Assembly: GCA_902500825.1 (NCBI GenBank)
Contig: CABVRX010000028.1
Span: 1-53,069, forward strand
DNA length: 53,069 nt
Origin: an uncultured Nitrospira sp.
GTDB taxonomy: Bacteria; Nitrospirota; Nitrospiria; Nitrospirales; Nitrospiraceae
Direction of reading: 5' to 3'
The translations under genes and the position numbers were made by a program. Position 1 is the first letter of the stretch. Every line of letters begins with the position of its first letter. A model generated the notes under the pieces. It saw only the letters and a program-made list of their open reading frames with translations. It searched no databases and was not told the origin of the DNA. Of the stretch, positions 1 to 8,734 are shown piece by piece.

Positions 1-1009
1 AGATGTTACTGGTGGCCTTCTCCCGTCGAATGTGTTGCTCCCTCGTCTGAAGCGAAAGCCTGATGGCCGGTTTGCCGGTCACATCTTTTGAGATGCCGAC
101 AAGGCGACCCGGCACCTGCCGTTTGTACTCCTCTCTGGTGGCCAGAAACGCGGCATGAGGGCCGCCGAATCCGAGCGGCACACCGAACCGCTGTGTCGAA
201 CCGACGGCAATATCGGCACCGAATTCCCCCGGCGAGCGGAGCAAGGTGAGGGCCAGCAGATCGGTAGCAACCGCCACGAGAACACCGGCCTCATGAGCCT
301 GCGAGACCAATGTGCTGAAATCACCCACATAGCCGTCCGTAGCCGGGTACTGCAACAGAATGCCGCACAGCTGAGGACGCGAACAATCAACGGACGAGGC
401 GACGCCGATCTTGATGACAATACCCAGAGGTTCTGCTCTGGTCTGCAACACCGCCAAGGTCTGTGGATGACAGTCCCGCGAGACAAAGAATTCGTTTCGT
501 TCCCCGCCTGCGTTGCGGGCGATCGTGTAACACATCGCCATCGCTTCCGCTGCAGCGGTCGCTTCATCCAACAGCGAGGCATTCGCCAGCGGCAGACCGG
601 TCAAGTCCGCCACCATGGTCTGGAAGTTCACGAGCGCCTCCAAGCGGCCTTGTGAGATCTCGGCTTGGTATGGGGTGTATTGCGTATACCATGCAGGATT
701 TTCTAGAATATTTCGCTGAATCACCCCCGGCGTGACGCAATCGTAGTATCCCATGCCGATCAGCGATCGATACACCATATTTTGGGACGCGATGCTTTTC
801 AGGCGGCCCAGGACCGCATACTCGCCGTCACCGACCGGAATGTCCAACGACCCACGAAGCCGAAGGTCTGGCGGAACGGTCGTATCGGCCAACGTGTCGA
901 GCGAGGGTAGACCCAGCACGGCCAACATCTCCTGAATATCGGCCATTCTGGGACCCAGGTGCCGGTGAATAAAGTCATCAGTCGGTCGGAGCCAATTCGG
1001 AGATGTCAT
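1..1009 (-). CDS. gcvP: Glycine dehydrogenase (decarboxylating), P protein, N-terminal part; gene runs off the left edge
   Basis: PLP-dependent P protein of the glycine cleavage system, which decarboxylates glycine and passes the aminomethyl group to the lipoyl arm of GcvH. About 336 codons are visible. The start region reads [20 protein letters not shown], matching the RHIGP start of full-length P proteins. Family blocks follow in order: [68 protein letters not shown] and [12 protein letters not shown]. The spacing fits the single-chain (about 950 aa) form rather than the split gcvPA/gcvPB form, but the C-terminal half lies outside the window. The start at 1009 is supported by AAGG about 11 nt upstream. 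No gcvT or gcvH is visible here. Confidence 0.93.
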   Translation of the reverse strand, partial: MTSPNWLRPTDDFIHRHLGPRMADIQEMLAVLGLPSLDTLADTTVPPDLRLRGSLDIPVGDGEYAVLGRLKSIASQNMVYRSLIGMGYYDCVTPGVIQRNILENPAWYTQYTPYQAEISQGRLEALVNFQTMVADLTGLPLANASLLDEATAAAEAMAMCYTIARNAGGERNEFFVSRDCHPQTLAVLQTRAEPLGIVIKIGVASSVDCSRPQLCGILLQYPATDGYVGDFSTLVSQAHEAGVLVAVATDLLALTLLRSPGEFGADIAVGSTQRFGVPLGFGGPHAAFLATREEYKRQVPGRLVGISKDVTGKPAIRLSLQTREQHIRREKATSNI

Positions 1010-1324
1010 GAAGTCGGCTACCTTCTGTCTTGTTCGGAAGAGATGTGTTGAGTGCTACTTGTGCCAACTAATGAATCTATCACGCGATCGGCCCTATTTC
1101 CAAGATCGGACCCGCTGGGGGGATGATTTCGTAGCAGTCATGGCGATTGGTGCGTTGCAAGAAGGCCTTCTCCGAAGCAGCCATCGGGCTAGGCATGTAT
1201 TCCGCTGGGTACATCGCCTTGCAGAGCCGGTGGCTTTGATTGCTTTTCGCATAATTCACGCTATTGTTAGCTCATGCTTTCAGTCCGGAGAGTCGGCGTA
1301 TGGTCGGCATGAAACGGGGCTCCG
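1010..1324. other. Intergenic region without a supported gene
   Basis: This 315-base gap separates the divergent gcvP and the anchored protein at 1325. A 121-codon frame on the plus strand crosses it but has odd composition, no family resemblance and no ribosome binding site. I looked for a glycine riboswitch upstream of gcvP and did not find its conserved core. It should hold the two divergent promoters, but none is convincing. Confidence 0.5.
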
Positions 1325-1957
1325 ATGGATGAAAGGACAGGGAAGGGATCGCCGCATCGCTTCTCTATGGTAAAGGCTATCGTCATAGCGCTTGTTCTCG
1401 GTACTGCCGCGATCATCGGATACGCCGGATATGGCGTTGTCAAGAACCAGAGTCTGGTATTCACCTTTCTGGCTCCCCACTTACCGACAAGTCAGCCCGG
1501 CGTGGTTCTCCCTCATCCGCAGTCGAAGCTTATCCAGGCTGATGTCCGTCTGACTCGTCAAGGGATCGATCTTCTTCTCGACGCACTCGACGAAGCCGTT
1601 CGACGAAAAGACGTCAACGGCATCCTGCGCCATATTACTCACGACGCGACCATCACCATTCATCTGAAACAAGGCCCGCAACAACAGATGGCCCTGCTGA
1701 CGCGGGAAGAATACCGAAAGACCCTCGCCATGAGTTTCGCCTTTCCCAGCGCCAACGACTTTACCCGCACGAATACGTCGGTTTCCCTGGCCTTGGACGA
1801 GCGGAGCGCGAAAGTCTCCTTCAAATCGACGGAGACGCTTCTGCAAGCCAATCGGGAATTCAAGACGGAGGGCGAAGAAACGCTGGTCTTCAATATCCGA
1901 GACGGCAAGCCCATGATTACCTCTCTGGAACAGACCTTCCCCGGCGATTCGACCTAG
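1325..1957 (+). CDS. Membrane-anchored protein of unknown function with an NTF2-like-looking domain
   Basis: A 210-residue protein. A short basic N-terminus is followed by one hydrophobic segment at about residues 15-38, likely an uncleaved signal anchor. The rest looks like a soluble alpha+beta domain outside the cytoplasm: a helix (GIDLLLDALDEAVRRKDV), then DATITIHL, a helix (LTREEYRKTLAMSFAF), and strands ending in VFNIRDGKPMITSLEQTF. That order resembles small NTF2/SnoaL-like domains, which is an inference from pattern only. An alternative ATG at 1367, just before the hydrophobic segment, is possible; neither start has a clear ribosome binding site. It stands alone between gcvP and the two-component genes. 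I do not recognise a function. Confidence 0.7.
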   Translation: MDERTGKGSPHRFSMVKAIVIALVLGTAAIIGYAGYGVVKNQSLVFTFLAPHLPTSQPGVVLPHPQSKLIQADVRLTRQGIDLLLDALDEAVRRKDVNGILRHITHDATITIHLKQGPQQQMALLTREEYRKTLAMSFAFPSANDFTRTNTSVSLALDERSAKVSFKSTETLLQANREFKTEGEETLVFNIRDGKPMITSLEQTFPGDST

Positions 1958-2004
1958 CCCGCATTATTCATGAACGCTTCTGCTGCAATCGCGGATTCGC
2001 TGCT

Positions 2005-2158
2005 GTGACGAGCCTTCGGCGGGCAGGCTCGCCCCTCGCAACCTCGACATACTGTTTCAAGTATGCCTCGGTTCCTCGGGCCTCCACGTGCCCGTCTCGC
2101 CACGCGACTGCGCGATTTCGCCACGAACCGTCACGAATAACGCGGGCTAGCCGCGGCT
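2005..2158. repeat. Candidate structured intergenic repeat made of small inverted repeats
   Basis: This GC-rich stretch contains a series of short palindromes: GAGCCT/AGGCTC (2010-2015 with 2025-2030), CATACT/AGTATG (2048-2053 with 2060-2065), and the near-palindrome CGCGGGCTAGCCGCGG (2141-2156). Such serial hairpins are typical of dispersed intergenic elements. From memory, similar sequence recurs in Nitrospira genomes; I cannot verify that here. A 70-codon frame inside it looks spurious. Confidence 0.35.
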
Positions 2159-2209
2159 GCGTGAACGATCGAAATTATCTGAACGCGACAAGATTCACAT
2201 GCATCGGTC

Positions 2210-2218
2210 TGGTATAAT
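2210..2218 (+). promoter_or_regulatory. Extended -10 promoter for the response regulator gene
   Basis: The sequence TGGTATAAT gives an extended -10 (TGn plus a perfect TATAAT at 2213-2218). There is no good -35 at the right distance, as is common for extended -10 promoters. Transcription should start near 2225, about 25 nt before the start codon at 2250. Confidence 0.6.
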
Positions 2219-2249
2219 CACGCCGCCATTCAACATGTGTGGAGTGTGT

Positions 2250-2921
2250 ATGCGGGTGCTTGTCATAGAAGATGAAACCAAAGTCGGCTGTTTTATCAAG
2301 CGAGCGCTGGAAGAAGAAAGCTATGCCGTCGATCTTTGCGAAGACGGAGCCAAAGGGTTGGAGATGGCCCTGGCGATCAACTACGACCTCCTGGTCGTCG
2401 ACGTGATGTTGCCGTCCATGTCCGGTCTGGATGTGCTGAAGAATATCCGGCGGGAACGGATCCACACACCGGTGTTGATCCTCTCGGCTCAATCCCAGAT
2501 CGACCAACGAGTCAAAGGACTGGATGCCGGTGCCGACGACTACCTCACTAAACCATTTGCGATCGACGAACTTTTGGCGCGCGTTCGGGCCCTGTTGCGC
2601 CGTGGGGCATCCGAGAGCCCCGGAATTCTTCAAGTGGACGACCTGATGCTCAACCCGGCGACCCGTGACGTCACCCGGGGGGGGCAACGCATCGATTTGA
2701 CGCTGAAAGAGTACGCGTTACTCGAATATCTGATGCGCCATACCGGCCGCGTGCTCACCCGGCCCATGATCTCCGAACACGTGTGGAATCAAGATTTCGA
2801 TACCTTCACCAACGTCATCGATGTCTATGTCAACTACCTTCGGAATAAAATCGATCGAGGCCGAACCAAGAAACTCATCCATACCATCCGGGGTAGCGGG
2901 TATATGCTGAAGGCCGACTAG
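2250..2921 (+). CDS. OmpR/PhoB-family response regulator
   Basis: A 223-residue DNA-binding response regulator. The receiver domain (about residues 1-118) has the acidic pair E7/D8, phospho-acceptor D51 (LLVVDVMLPSMSG) and the LTKPF lysine. The C-terminal winged helix (about 125-222) ends LIHTIRGSGYMLKAD, diagnostic of the OmpR/PhoB class. The overall sequence resembles the CusR/CopR subgroup, but the signal cannot be read from the sequence. The start at 2250 is fixed by GGAG at 2241-2244; an in-frame ATG upstream would begin before the transcript. Its likely partner is the histidine kinase at 3031, and a DegP-type protease follows, suggesting a role in the envelope response. Confidence 0.92.
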   Translation: MRVLVIEDETKVGCFIKRALEEESYAVDLCEDGAKGLEMALAINYDLLVVDVMLPSMSGLDVLKNIRRERIHTPVLILSAQSQIDQRVKGLDAGADDYLTKPFAIDELLARVRALLRRGASESPGILQVDDLMLNPATRDVTRGGQRIDLTLKEYALLEYLMRHTGRVLTRPMISEHVWNQDFDTFTNVIDVYVNYLRNKIDRGRTKKLIHTIRGSGYMLKAD

Positions 2922-3030
2922 CCCAATGTCGAAGCCACCATCATGCTCGTGCGTGGGCTCCGGATACGCTCAACCGACACAAAGGGTCTGCGACGGTATC
3001 ATTTCGTCACCAGCGACCAGGAGCTGACCT

Positions 3031-4434
3031 ATGCCGCTACGTGTTCGGCTGACTCTCTGGTACGGCACCGCCCTTGCCCTGGTTTTGATGATTTTCTCCG
3101 TTATTCTGTACGCCATGACCGCACGCAATTTGCGCGACGCCGTCGATCAATCCCTAGAGGAAACGGCGACCACGGCTGTGCGTTCGCTCGAAGAGCGTGG
3201 GTTCCTTCCTCTGATCAATGAGGAGGAACTGCTTTCCCAATTTCCCGAACTGACGCGCATCGATAAGTTTTTCCAGATCTTCAGCCCATCGGGCACCATA
3301 TCCATCCGCTCTCCCAACATCAAACAGCATGAAGTTCCGCTCAGTAGGACCGCGCTCGACACCGCGTTCGCCGGGCAGAGCATTTTTGAGTCGGCCAAGT
3401 ATCCCAATGAGCCTCCGTTGCGGCTGATCTCCGTGCCGATCATGTATCGGGGGAATCTTTTGTATATCGTGCAAGTGGGCACGTCGATGGAATCGGTCGG
3501 AGAGACTCTCCATCGATTCCTGATTCTGCTTGTGGTGGCGATCCCGATCGCCCTGACCGTGTCTCTCGCGGGGGGATGGTTTTTGGCGGGGCGAGCGTTA
3601 CGTCCTGTCGATAAAATTGCCGTTGCCGCGCAGCGCATTGCCGCCGGAGATCTCAGCCAGCGCCTCAGTATGCCGGCGGCTCACGACGAAATCGGTCGCC
3701 TGGCCGCCATCTTCAACAACATGATCGGTCGCCTGGATGTCTCGTTCCGCCAAATCCGTCAATTCACCAGCGACGCGTCGCATGAGTTGCGGACTCCTCT
3801 CACGGTGATGAAGGGCGAAACGGACTTGGTTCTGCGGAGACCGCGCGCGCTCGAAGACTATAAGACGGTGCTTGAAAGCAATTTGGAAGAGATTGATCGA
3901 ATGACCCGAATCGTCGATGAACTGTTGTTCCTCTCCCGTGCCGACATGGGAGAAGTCAAAATGGAATCGTTGCCCGTTGCGATGAAGTCTCTCGTCGAAG
4001 ATATTCATCGTCAGGCCACGCTGCTCGGGCATGACAGAAATATCGAGGTTGTCCTGGGAACGGTGATGCCGGTGGTTGTGCAAGGCGACGACTTGCGGCT
4101 TCGCGAGTTGCTGCTGAATCTTGTCGAGAATGCGATGAAGTATTCCTACTCCGGAGGAAAAGTCGAGATCTCACTGTTGAATGACGGTCGAGAGGCCAGG
4201 CTGTCGGTCACGGACCATGGGATCGGCATTGCCCCGGCAGACCACAAGCGGATTTTCCACCGGTTTTTTCGTACCGATGTGGCCCGCGCCCACACGAAAA
4301 AGGGAACAGGCCTCGGCCTCGCCATCTGCGCCTGGATCGCGGATTTGCACAAGGGCCGTGTACAAGTCAAAAGCGATCTTGGTCAGGGTTCAACCTTCAC
4401 CGTCGTGCTGCCGCTCGCTCATCCCCCTGCTTAG
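3031..4434 (+). CDS. Membrane sensor histidine kinase (HAMP, HisKA, HATPase)
   Basis: A 467-residue kinase. There is a transmembrane segment near residues 9-30, a periplasmic sensor region of about 140 residues, and a second transmembrane segment around 165-190. A HAMP linker follows (ALRPVDKIAVAAQRIAAGD), then HisKA with H251 (ASHELRTPLTVMKGE). The ATPase domain carries the N box (LRELLLNLVENAMKYS), G1 (DHGIGIAP) and G2 (GTGLGLAIC). All catalytic motifs are intact, so it should autophosphorylate H251 and pass the phosphate to D51 of the regulator at 2250. The start is supported by AGGAG at 3019-3023. The 109 bases separating it from the regulator gene hold nothing I can name. Confidence 0.92.
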   Translation: MPLRVRLTLWYGTALALVLMIFSVILYAMTARNLRDAVDQSLEETATTAVRSLEERGFLPLINEEELLSQFPELTRIDKFFQIFSPSGTISIRSPNIKQHEVPLSRTALDTAFAGQSIFESAKYPNEPPLRLISVPIMYRGNLLYIVQVGTSMESVGETLHRFLILLVVAIPIALTVSLAGGWFLAGRALRPVDKIAVAAQRIAAGDLSQRLSMPAAHDEIGRLAAIFNNMIGRLDVSFRQIRQFTSDASHELRTPLTVMKGETDLVLRRPRALEDYKTVLESNLEEIDRMTRIVDELLFLSRADMGEVKMESLPVAMKSLVEDIHRQATLLGHDRNIEVVLGTVMPVVVQGDDLRLRELLLNLVENAMKYSYSGGKVEISLLNDGREARLSVTDHGIGIAPADHKRIFHRFFRTDVARAHTKKGTGLGLAICAWIADLHKGRVQVKSDLGQGSTFTVVLPLAHPPA

Positions 4435-4558
4435 CAGGCCGTTGAAAAAGTCCGCCGCCGGCGTTCTCGCCTTACTCAGAGGGCTTAACGTATCGAAGCG
4501 TACGCCTCGCCGCTTCGCTCGCTGCGGCCTTGCCGAACGGCCTTTTTGAACAGCCCGC
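4434..4558. repeat. MITE/REP-like intergenic repeat with 21-bp imperfect terminal inverted repeats
   Basis: The ends, 4434-4454 and 4538-4558, are inverted repeats matching at 17 of 21 positions (GTTGAAAAAGTCCG at the left against CGGCCTTTTTGAAC at the right). The core is GC-rich with internal complementarity. It begins on the last base of the kinase stop codon. From memory this resembles a family scattered through Nitrospira intergenic regions; copy number cannot be checked here. It may double as a terminator separating the two-component operon from degP. Confidence 0.55.
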
Positions 4559-4710
4559 GGGGGCCCTACCTGTTAGCGAAGTTTAATCCACGATTAATCT
4601 TTCTCTCATTCCCAGTTGTTAACTTGTGTACGCAAACGGGAACACATCCTTGTAGTCATGAACTCGTCTCGATCGATTAATTGGATCAGCAGCTTCACAA
4701 GGAGGAAGTC

Positions 4711-6198
4711 ATGTCGTCGCACCCATATCGTACCATCGGTTCCGTGATCGGAATCGGGCTTGTGAGCGGCGCCCTGATCTGGGGTAACCACACGCTCACG
4801 ACGTCCTACGCATCCAACGCTCCGTCACCGACCGCTATGCCTGTCGCCGTCGCTCCCCCGGCAAACGGCTTTACGGAGGTTGCGAAGCACGTCACTCCGG
4901 CGGTCGTCAACATCACGACGGTCATGACGGAGAAGGTTTCGGAGGGATTCTCCGGTTCTGACGACTTACGAGACCGAATGGAAGAATTTTTTGGAAAACC
5001 TTTCGGGCCTCGTGAGAGAGGACCGGCAGACCCTTTTGAGCATCGAGGGCCTCGGCGGGGACAAGGGTCGGGTGTCATCATTTCTTCGGATGGATATATC
5101 CTGACCAATAACCATGTCATTGCCAAGGCGCGTGAGGTCAATGTCACGCTTCCGGACAAGCGTGAATTCAAGGGGAAGATTGTCGGTACCGACCCGAAGA
5201 CCGATCTCGCCGTCGTCAAGATCAATGCGACCGACCTTCCTGCGATGTCGTGGGGTGATGCTTCACGACTGCAAACCGGTGAGTATGTGTTGGCCGTCGG
5301 CAATCCATTCGGATTGAATTCCACCGTGACGCTGGGCATTGTGAGCGCGGTCGGCCGAGGCCATATGGGAATCACCCAGTATGAAGATTTCATTCAGACA
5401 GACGCCGCCATCAACCCAGGCAACTCAGGCGGCCCGCTGGTGAATACCAAAGGAGAGCTCGTCGGCATCAACACCGCGATTTTCTCTCAGACCGGCGGAT
5501 ACCAAGGTGTCGGTTTTGCCGTATCAACGACGATGGCGAAGCCGATCTATGAGAGTCTCGTCAAGAGCGGCAAGGTCGTCCGAGGCTATCTCGGCATCGG
5601 CATTCAGGATCTCAATCAGGATCTGGCGAAGTCTTTCAATATCAAGGATTCGAAGGGCGCCCTAGTCAGCGACGTGAAGGAAGACAGCCCGGCCGAACAA
5701 GCCGGACTCAAGCAGGGCGATGTGATCACCGAGTATCACGGCACTCACGTGGAGGATGGTGTGGCGTTGCAGCGACTCGTGACCAGGACGTCAGTGGGTG
5801 CCACCGTGCCGTTAAAAGTGATTCGAGAGGGTCATGAACTTGAGATGACGGTTAGAATCGGCGAGCAGCCGGATGAGCCGAAAGTCGCCAAGGTGGAAAA
5901 GACCGAAACAGACTATGCCTTGTCCGGCCTCGCCGTCGAGGAGTTGGATCAGGAGACCGCCAAAGAACTTGGCTTTCTTAATGGGAAGCGAGGCGTGGTG
6001 GTGACAAGGGTGGCTCCTGACAGCGGAGCTGAGAAGGCCGGAGTCCTACCAGGCGATGTGATTCGAGAGATCAATCGGCAACCGATCAAGTCCGTAAAGG
6101 ATTTTGAGAAGGTCTCTTCGGATGTGAAAAAGGGAGGCAATGTATTGATTCTGGTCAATCGGCGTGGGAACTCGCTGTTCTTATCGGTGAAAGTGTAA
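4711..6198 (+). CDS. degP: DegP/HtrA-family (Do) periplasmic serine protease
   Basis: A 495-residue protease-chaperone for misfolded envelope proteins. An N-terminal hydrophobic stretch (about residues 8-32) is a signal sequence or anchor. The trypsin-like domain has the triad H135 (TNNHVI), D165 (TDLAVVKI) and S239 (NPGNSGGPLV). Two PDZ domains follow: one from about 285 (GYLGIGIQDL, SPAEQAGLKQGDVITEY) and one near 400-495 (GVVVTRVAPDSGAEKAGV). The acidic and glycine-rich segment with FFGKPFG around residues 85-105 corresponds to the LA loop. The start at 4711 has a strong AAGGAGG at 4699-4705. It lies downstream of a two-component system, reminiscent of CpxRA control of degP, but the repeat between them argues for its own promoter. 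Confidence 0.95.
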   Translation: MSSHPYRTIGSVIGIGLVSGALIWGNHTLTTSYASNAPSPTAMPVAVAPPANGFTEVAKHVTPAVVNITTVMTEKVSEGFSGSDDLRDRMEEFFGKPFGPRERGPADPFEHRGPRRGQGSGVIISSDGYILTNNHVIAKAREVNVTLPDKREFKGKIVGTDPKTDLAVVKINATDLPAMSWGDASRLQTGEYVLAVGNPFGLNSTVTLGIVSAVGRGHMGITQYEDFIQTDAAINPGNSGGPLVNTKGELVGINTAIFSQTGGYQGVGFAVSTTMAKPIYESLVKSGKVVRGYLGIGIQDLNQDLAKSFNIKDSKGALVSDVKEDSPAEQAGLKQGDVITEYHGTHVEDGVALQRLVTRTSVGATVPLKVIREGHELEMTVRIGEQPDEPKVAKVEKTETDYALSGLAVEELDQETAKELGFLNGKRGVVVTRVAPDSGAEKAGVLPGDVIREINRQPIKSVKDFEKVSSDVKKGGNVLILVNRRGNSLFLSVKV

Positions 6199-6205
6199 TC
6201 CCGCC

Positions 6206-6246
6206 AAAAAGAAGAGGGAGCCGGTCATACGACCGGCTCCCTCTTC
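6206..6246 (-). terminator. Rho-independent terminator of purU, also between convergent degP
   Basis: A perfect 16-bp inverted repeat (GAAGAGGGAGCCGGTC, loop ATAC, and its complement) spans 6211-6246. Read on the minus strand it is followed by five T residues (6210-6206), giving a textbook terminator for purU. On the plus strand no T run follows, so termination of degP there would be weaker. Confidence 0.85.
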
Positions 6247-6254
6247 AACAGCGA

Positions 6255-7121
6255 CTAGTCGAACACCACCGTTTTTCTGCCATAGACTAAGACACGCCGT
6301 TCGATATGCCGCCGGACGGCGCGGGCCAGAACAATTTCTTCTAAATCTCGTCCTTTCCGCACGAGATCCTCTACCGTGTCCCGATGGCCCACGCGAATCA
6401 CATCTTGCTCAATGATGGGACCCTCGTCGAGATCTTGTGTTGTGTAGTGCGCCGTTGCGCCAATGATCTTGACGCCTCGGTCGTAGGCCTGTCGATAGGG
6501 ATTCGCGCCGATGAAGGCCGGAAGGAAGGAATGGTGGATGTTGATGACTGGGCAGCCGACCTGAGCGATAAAGTCCGCACTGAGGATCTGCATGTAGCGA
6601 GCCATGACGACCAGTTCCACTCGGTGTTCCTTCAGGATGGCCAAGACTTGTCGTTCCTGTTGCGGCTTGCTCTCCTTTGTCACAGGATAGACGGCGAAGG
6701 GAATTTTGAAGAGATCGGCCCAGCTCGCGCAGGTGTCGTGATTCGAGATGATAACCGGGATATCGATGTGCAGCTCATCTCGTCGGTGCCGCTGGAGCAG
6801 ATCCGCCAAACAGTGATCTTGCTTCGAGACCAGTAAGCCGACACGAGTCCGCCGGCTTGACGGATGCACCTCATAGTCCATCTGGAACACTTTTGCGATC
6901 GGAGCGAACGCCGACGGAATATCGTCAGCAGGGATCTGGAACCCTTCCGTGGCAAACTCCATTCGCATGAGGAAATCATTCGTCTCTTCGTCTGTGTGAT
7001 GGTCGGAATCGAGAATGTTGCCGCCGAAGTCATGGATGAATCCAGCCACTCGCGCGACGATGCCTTTACGGTCCTTGCAATGGATCAACAGGACAATAGA
7101 GTCTTTCTTCTGAGACGGCAT
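6255..7121 (-). CDS. purU: Formyltetrahydrofolate deformylase
   Basis: A 288-residue enzyme hydrolysing 10-formyl-THF to THF and formate, which supplies formate for PurT-type purine synthesis and balances one-carbon pools. The N-terminal ACT domain (about residues 8-90; LLIHCKDRKGIVARVAGF) is the regulatory part. The formyltransferase domain (about 95-285) contains MARYMQILS, the catalytic region INIHHSFLPAF, and DEGPIIEQD with the conserved Asp. Length matches the family. AGGAG lies just upstream of the ATG at 7121. It sits 59 bases downstream of rimO and is probably co-transcribed with it. One-carbon metabolism links it loosely to gcvP at the window's left edge. Confidence 0.95.
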   Translation of the reverse strand: MPSQKKDSIVLLIHCKDRKGIVARVAGFIHDFGGNILDSDHHTDEETNDFLMRMEFATEGFQIPADDIPSAFAPIAKVFQMDYEVHPSSRRTRVGLLVSKQDHCLADLLQRHRRDELHIDIPVIISNHDTCASWADLFKIPFAVYPVTKESKPQQERQVLAILKEHRVELVVMARYMQILSADFIAQVGCPVINIHHSFLPAFIGANPYRQAYDRGVKIIGATAHYTTQDLDEGPIIEQDVIRVGHRDTVEDLVRKGRDLEEIVLARAVRRHIERRVLVYGRKTVVFD

Positions 7122-7180
7122 AGGCCTTCACTCCTGTGAGGTGGTCGTTTTCAGTGTAGCAGATCGGAGTCCGGTCACAC

Positions 7181-8641
7181 TCAGGAGACAGATTTCCTGA
7201 CGATGTGTCCAACGAGGTCGAAAGCCGCAGCATCGGTGATTTCGACGGAGCAGAAATCGCCTGGCTTGGGAGAAGGCATTTCGGGGCGGGAATGTTGCAC
7301 GTGGGTGCTCGAGGTCGAGTCATCGTCGATGTAGATAACACCATCTATTTCTGGTGCGAGCCCTTCGTGACGCCCTTCCAGGACGCCTTCCGTTTCTTCG
7401 GATCGCCCATCGATGAGCACGTCGAGGATGGAGCCCACTTTGGACCTCCCTTTACCCGTTGAAATCGACTCTTGAATAGAGAGAACGGCATTGCGACGTT
7501 GATCCATGACTTCTCGCTCGACTTTCTCGTCCAAGTCGGCCGCCCCCGTCCCTTCCTCATCCGAGTAGAGAAACACTGCGACCCGGTCGAACTCCGACTG
7601 TTCCACGTAGTCGCGCAGTTCGGTGAAGGCGGAGTCGGTTTCTCCCGGGAAGCCGACGATGAAGGCGGTACGAAAGGTCACCCCGGGAATGCGGGTCCGG
7701 ATCCGATCGACCAAGGCTTCGATCGCGGCACGATTACCGAGTCGATGCATGCGTTTGAGCATCCGGTCGTTGATGTGCTGAAGCGGCATATCGATGTATT
7801 TCGTGATCTTTTCTTCGCCGGCGTAGAGGTCGAGTAGGTCATCAGTCACTTGCTGTGGGTAGAGGTAAAACGGACGGATCCATCGGAGGCCTTCGACTTT
7901 GACCAATTCGCGAAGCAGACGGACCAAGCCCTCGCGTAGACCGAGATCCACACCGTAGTTAACCGTGTCTTGCGAAATGAGGTTGATCTCTTTGACTCCT
8001 TCAGTAGCGAGCTGGCGCGCTTCTGCAACAATGGATTCCACCGGCCTGCTGCGCTGCTTGCCACGCATCAGCGGAATGGCGCAAAACGTACAGTTTCGGT
8101 TGCACCCTTCGGCGATTTTCACATAGGCGCTATGCTGTTTGCCGAGTCTCAGGCGTGGTGCCAGCTCGTCGTAGAGATAAGGAGGTTGGCTGATCCAGAG
8201 ACGTCGGTGCCGTTTTTTAGGAGCCAACAAGTCTCGGCAAATCTCCGCGATCTTGCCGAACTCCCCGGTGCCGACCACCGCATCCAACTCCGGTAGTTCT
8301 TTCAGCAAGTCTCCTTGATACCGCTGAGCCAAACAACCGGCTGCGATCAAGACACGGCAGGTTCCTGTTTTCTTCAGATGACCGTGCTCCAGGATCGTGT
8401 TGATCGATTCCTCTTTGGCCTCTTCGATGAAACCACAGGTATTGACGATGACCACCTCGGCTTGTTTCGAGTCACCGGTCAGTTGAAACCCTTCGGCCAC
8501 GAGAGACCCGAGCATGATTTCCGAGTCGACCTGATTTTTGGAGCAGCCGAGATTCACAAATCCGATCGTCGTTGTTGTACGATGGACCCTAGCTGACTTA
8601 ACCGATTGAGCGCGCCTTGGAATGATCAATGGCTGAGACAT
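7181..8641 (-). CDS. rimO: Ribosomal protein uS12 methylthiotransferase RimO
   Basis: A 486-residue radical-SAM enzyme that methylthiolates the conserved aspartate of ribosomal protein S12. The N-terminal MTTase domain carries cluster ligands C33 (LGCSKNQVDSE), C69 (NTCGF) and C103 (GCLAQR). The radical SAM cluster is C180/C184/C187 (GCNRNCTFCAIPLMRG), and a TRAM domain sits at the C-terminus. The motif LGCSKNQVDSE separates RimO from MiaB. An N-terminal extension of about 25 residues before the MTTase domain is unusual. No ribosome binding site precedes the ATG, but a promoter places the transcription start on or next to it, so the mRNA may be leaderless. Confidence 0.94.
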   Translation of the reverse strand: MSQPLIIPRRAQSVKSARVHRTTTTIGFVNLGCSKNQVDSEIMLGSLVAEGFQLTGDSKQAEVVIVNTCGFIEEAKEESINTILEHGHLKKTGTCRVLIAAGCLAQRYQGDLLKELPELDAVVGTGEFGKIAEICRDLLAPKKRHRRLWISQPPYLYDELAPRLRLGKQHSAYVKIAEGCNRNCTFCAIPLMRGKQRSRPVESIVAEARQLATEGVKEINLISQDTVNYGVDLGLREGLVRLLRELVKVEGLRWIRPFYLYPQQVTDDLLDLYAGEEKITKYIDMPLQHINDRMLKRMHRLGNRAAIEALVDRIRTRIPGVTFRTAFIVGFPGETDSAFTELRDYVEQSEFDRVAVFLYSDEEGTGAADLDEKVEREVMDQRRNAVLSIQESISTGKGRSKVGSILDVLIDGRSEETEGVLEGRHEGLAPEIDGVIYIDDDSTSSTHVQHSRPEMPSPKPGDFCSVEITDAAAFDLVGHIVRKSVS

Positions 8642-8647
8642 AGGGGC

Positions 8648-8677
8648 AGTCTACGGGAGGGTTAAAAAGACTGTCAA
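8648..8677 (-). promoter_or_regulatory. Promoter of rimO, probably producing a leaderless mRNA
   Basis: On the minus strand there is a -35 TTGACA (8677-8672), an 18-base spacer and a -10 TAGACT (8653-8648). Only six bases then separate the -10 from the ATG at 8641, so transcription should begin at or next to the start codon. Confidence 0.6.
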
Positions 8678-8698
8678 TTAGACCTTTGTGGCAGGCCC

Positions 8699-8728
8699 TT
8701 GCGAGAGGCCACCCACTTCGCCTACAGT
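8699..8728 (+). promoter_or_regulatory. Promoter of the gamma-carbonic-anhydrase-like gene, probably leaderless
   Basis: A -35-like TTGCGA (8699-8704), an 18-base spacer and a -10 TACAGT (8723-8728) are followed after six bases by the ATG at 8735. The arrangement mirrors that of the divergent rimO promoter, and again no ribosome binding site is present. Confidence 0.45.
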
Positions 8729-8734
8729 GCCCGC

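Noticed and set aside
1010-1324. Glycine riboswitch upstream of gcvP
   Set aside because: The conserved core and paired aptamer structure were not found on the minus strand.
4580-4710. Sigma-E-type promoter for degP (GGAACA near 4640)
   Set aside because: The possible -10 does not match the consensus at proper spacing.
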